From assembly GCF_000733845.1 (NCBI RefSeq), contig NZ_JPOI01000001.1, positions 2,977,001-3,041,000 of the forward strand: a stretch of DNA of 64,000 nt, in the 5' to 3' direction. The notes beneath the pieces are model-generated. The model saw only the letters and a program-made list of their open reading frames with translations, was not told the origin of the DNA and searched no databases. Below, piece after piece: positions 63,618 through 64,000 of this stretch (the first letter of the stretch is position 1; each line of letters opens with the position of its first letter). A program made the position numbers and the translations under genes. This stretch comes from Geobacillus vulcani PSS1 (GTDB lineage: Bacteria > Bacillota > Bacilli > Bacillales > Anoxybacillaceae).

Positions 63618-63657
63618 AGCCGAAAAACAACCCCGCCTCCTGCGAACGGAAGCGGGG
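63618..63657 (-). terminator. Terminator-like hairpin upstream of the methyltransferase gene
   Basis: Minus-strand ACCCCGC, loop and GCGGGGT followed by TGTTTTT. It would end a transcript arriving from the right, although no gene for it is visible in the window. Confidence 0.6.
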
Positions 63658-64000
63658 TAGAATCCTCTAAACGAGGCCTTCCTCTTTCAAGAGCACCTTC
63701 ATTTTACCATTGATTTTCTAAGGTGGCAAGAGGCCATTTTGCACACCCCTTTCACCCCTTCGAAAAATAAAATGTGGTTATGTCAACTTGTGTGATTGAC
63801 CAAAAACGTCAACTGTCCAAACTTTTGATAAATCAAGGCTATGTTTCGTTTCACGAAAGAAAAACAACCATGCACACCTCCCCCTTTTTTTCGCCGTTTT
63901 TGGACCGTGCACTGCGCAAAAAGCGCGGGAACGAATCGAACTGGTCGGGCAGGGAAGGCGGCATGGCAGCTCGAGCAGTCAGCGGCAACGCTATTCCCTT
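63658..64000. other. Right end, no convincing gene
   Basis: 343 bp with only short frames lacking ribosome sites. On the minus strand a TTGACA (63779-63784) and an AAGGGGTG site lead into a 12-codon frame ending at TGA. This could be the remains of a leader or a decayed gene. Confidence 0.5.

Noticed and set aside
63841..64000. Two open frames (from 63841 and 63870) running off the right edge
   Set aside because: Neither has a ribosome site, and composition looks non-coding. More sequence would decide.

Overview
The window is a bacterial chromosome segment from a spore-forming, thermophilic member of the Bacillaceae, most likely Geobacillus or a close relative. The evidence is protein content (a PhoE phosphatase and a D-hydantoinase that read like the G. 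stearothermophilus proteins, plus XpaC, TelA, YhfP, YndM and YozQ homologues and an SspM-like spore protein), strong Shine-Dalgarno sites, frequent GTG/TTG starts, and Rho-independent terminators. Most of it is ordinary chromosomal gene content. I see no rRNA, tRNA, CRISPR array, prophage or intact insertion sequence.

Regions: (1) 1-1.6 kb, the ferrous iron transporter FeoB split into overlapping G-domain and membrane genes. (2) 1.9-5.5 kb, PhoE, a GNAT enzyme, a small DUF5634-like protein and a PAS-GGDEF-EAL cyclic-di-GMP enzyme. (3) 5.7-10.5 kb, a siderophore uptake locus: ATPase, two permeases and an FhuF-like reductase on one strand, the binding lipoprotein on the other, with three Fur-box-like sites between. 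(4) 10.6-15.0 kb, a PCYCGC lipoprotein, then the gene run amtB - GlnD-like nucleotidyltransferase - DnaQ-like exonuclease behind two TnrA/GlnR-type boxes, and a degenerate VWA-like protein. (5) 15-22.3 kb, small spore and membrane proteins, xpaC-telA, a SIMPL protein, a TcaA-like protein, an MFS exporter and a CAP-domain secreted protein. (6) 22.8-29 kb, a mannosylglycerate-type PTS/alpha-mannosidase locus with an RpiR regulator and a SIS protein.

(7) 29.2-37.4 kb, malic enzyme, a DJ-1/PfpI protein, a sirtuin-fructosamine kinase pair, a large GDYXXLXY membrane protein, a coiled-coil protein with eleven 14-residue repeats, and a PAP2 phosphatase. (8) 37.6-44.8 kb, glutamate synthase gltA-gltB and the divergent regulator gltC. 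(9) 44.9-48.9 kb, the PTS-dependent dihydroxyacetone kinase dhaKLM, a YhfP reductase and a Uma2 nuclease. (10) 49.1-61.4 kb, an apparently complete reductive pyrimidine (or hydantoin) degradation locus: NCS1 permease, PreT/PreA dehydrogenase, dihydropyrimidinase, beta-ureidopropionase, omega-aminotransferase, CoA-acylating semialdehyde dehydrogenase, a PucR regulator and an unidentified 76-residue protein. (11) 61.7-64 kb, an unknown small protein and an orphan type III-like DNA methyltransferase.

Nitrogen is a recurring theme. Pyrimidine catabolism releases ammonia and beta-amino acids, AmtB imports ammonium and GltAB assimilates it. The least explained items are the amtB-nucleotidyltransferase-exonuclease run, the unknown 76-residue protein and repeated 15-bp motif of the pyrimidine locus, the repeat coiled-coil gene and the split feoB.
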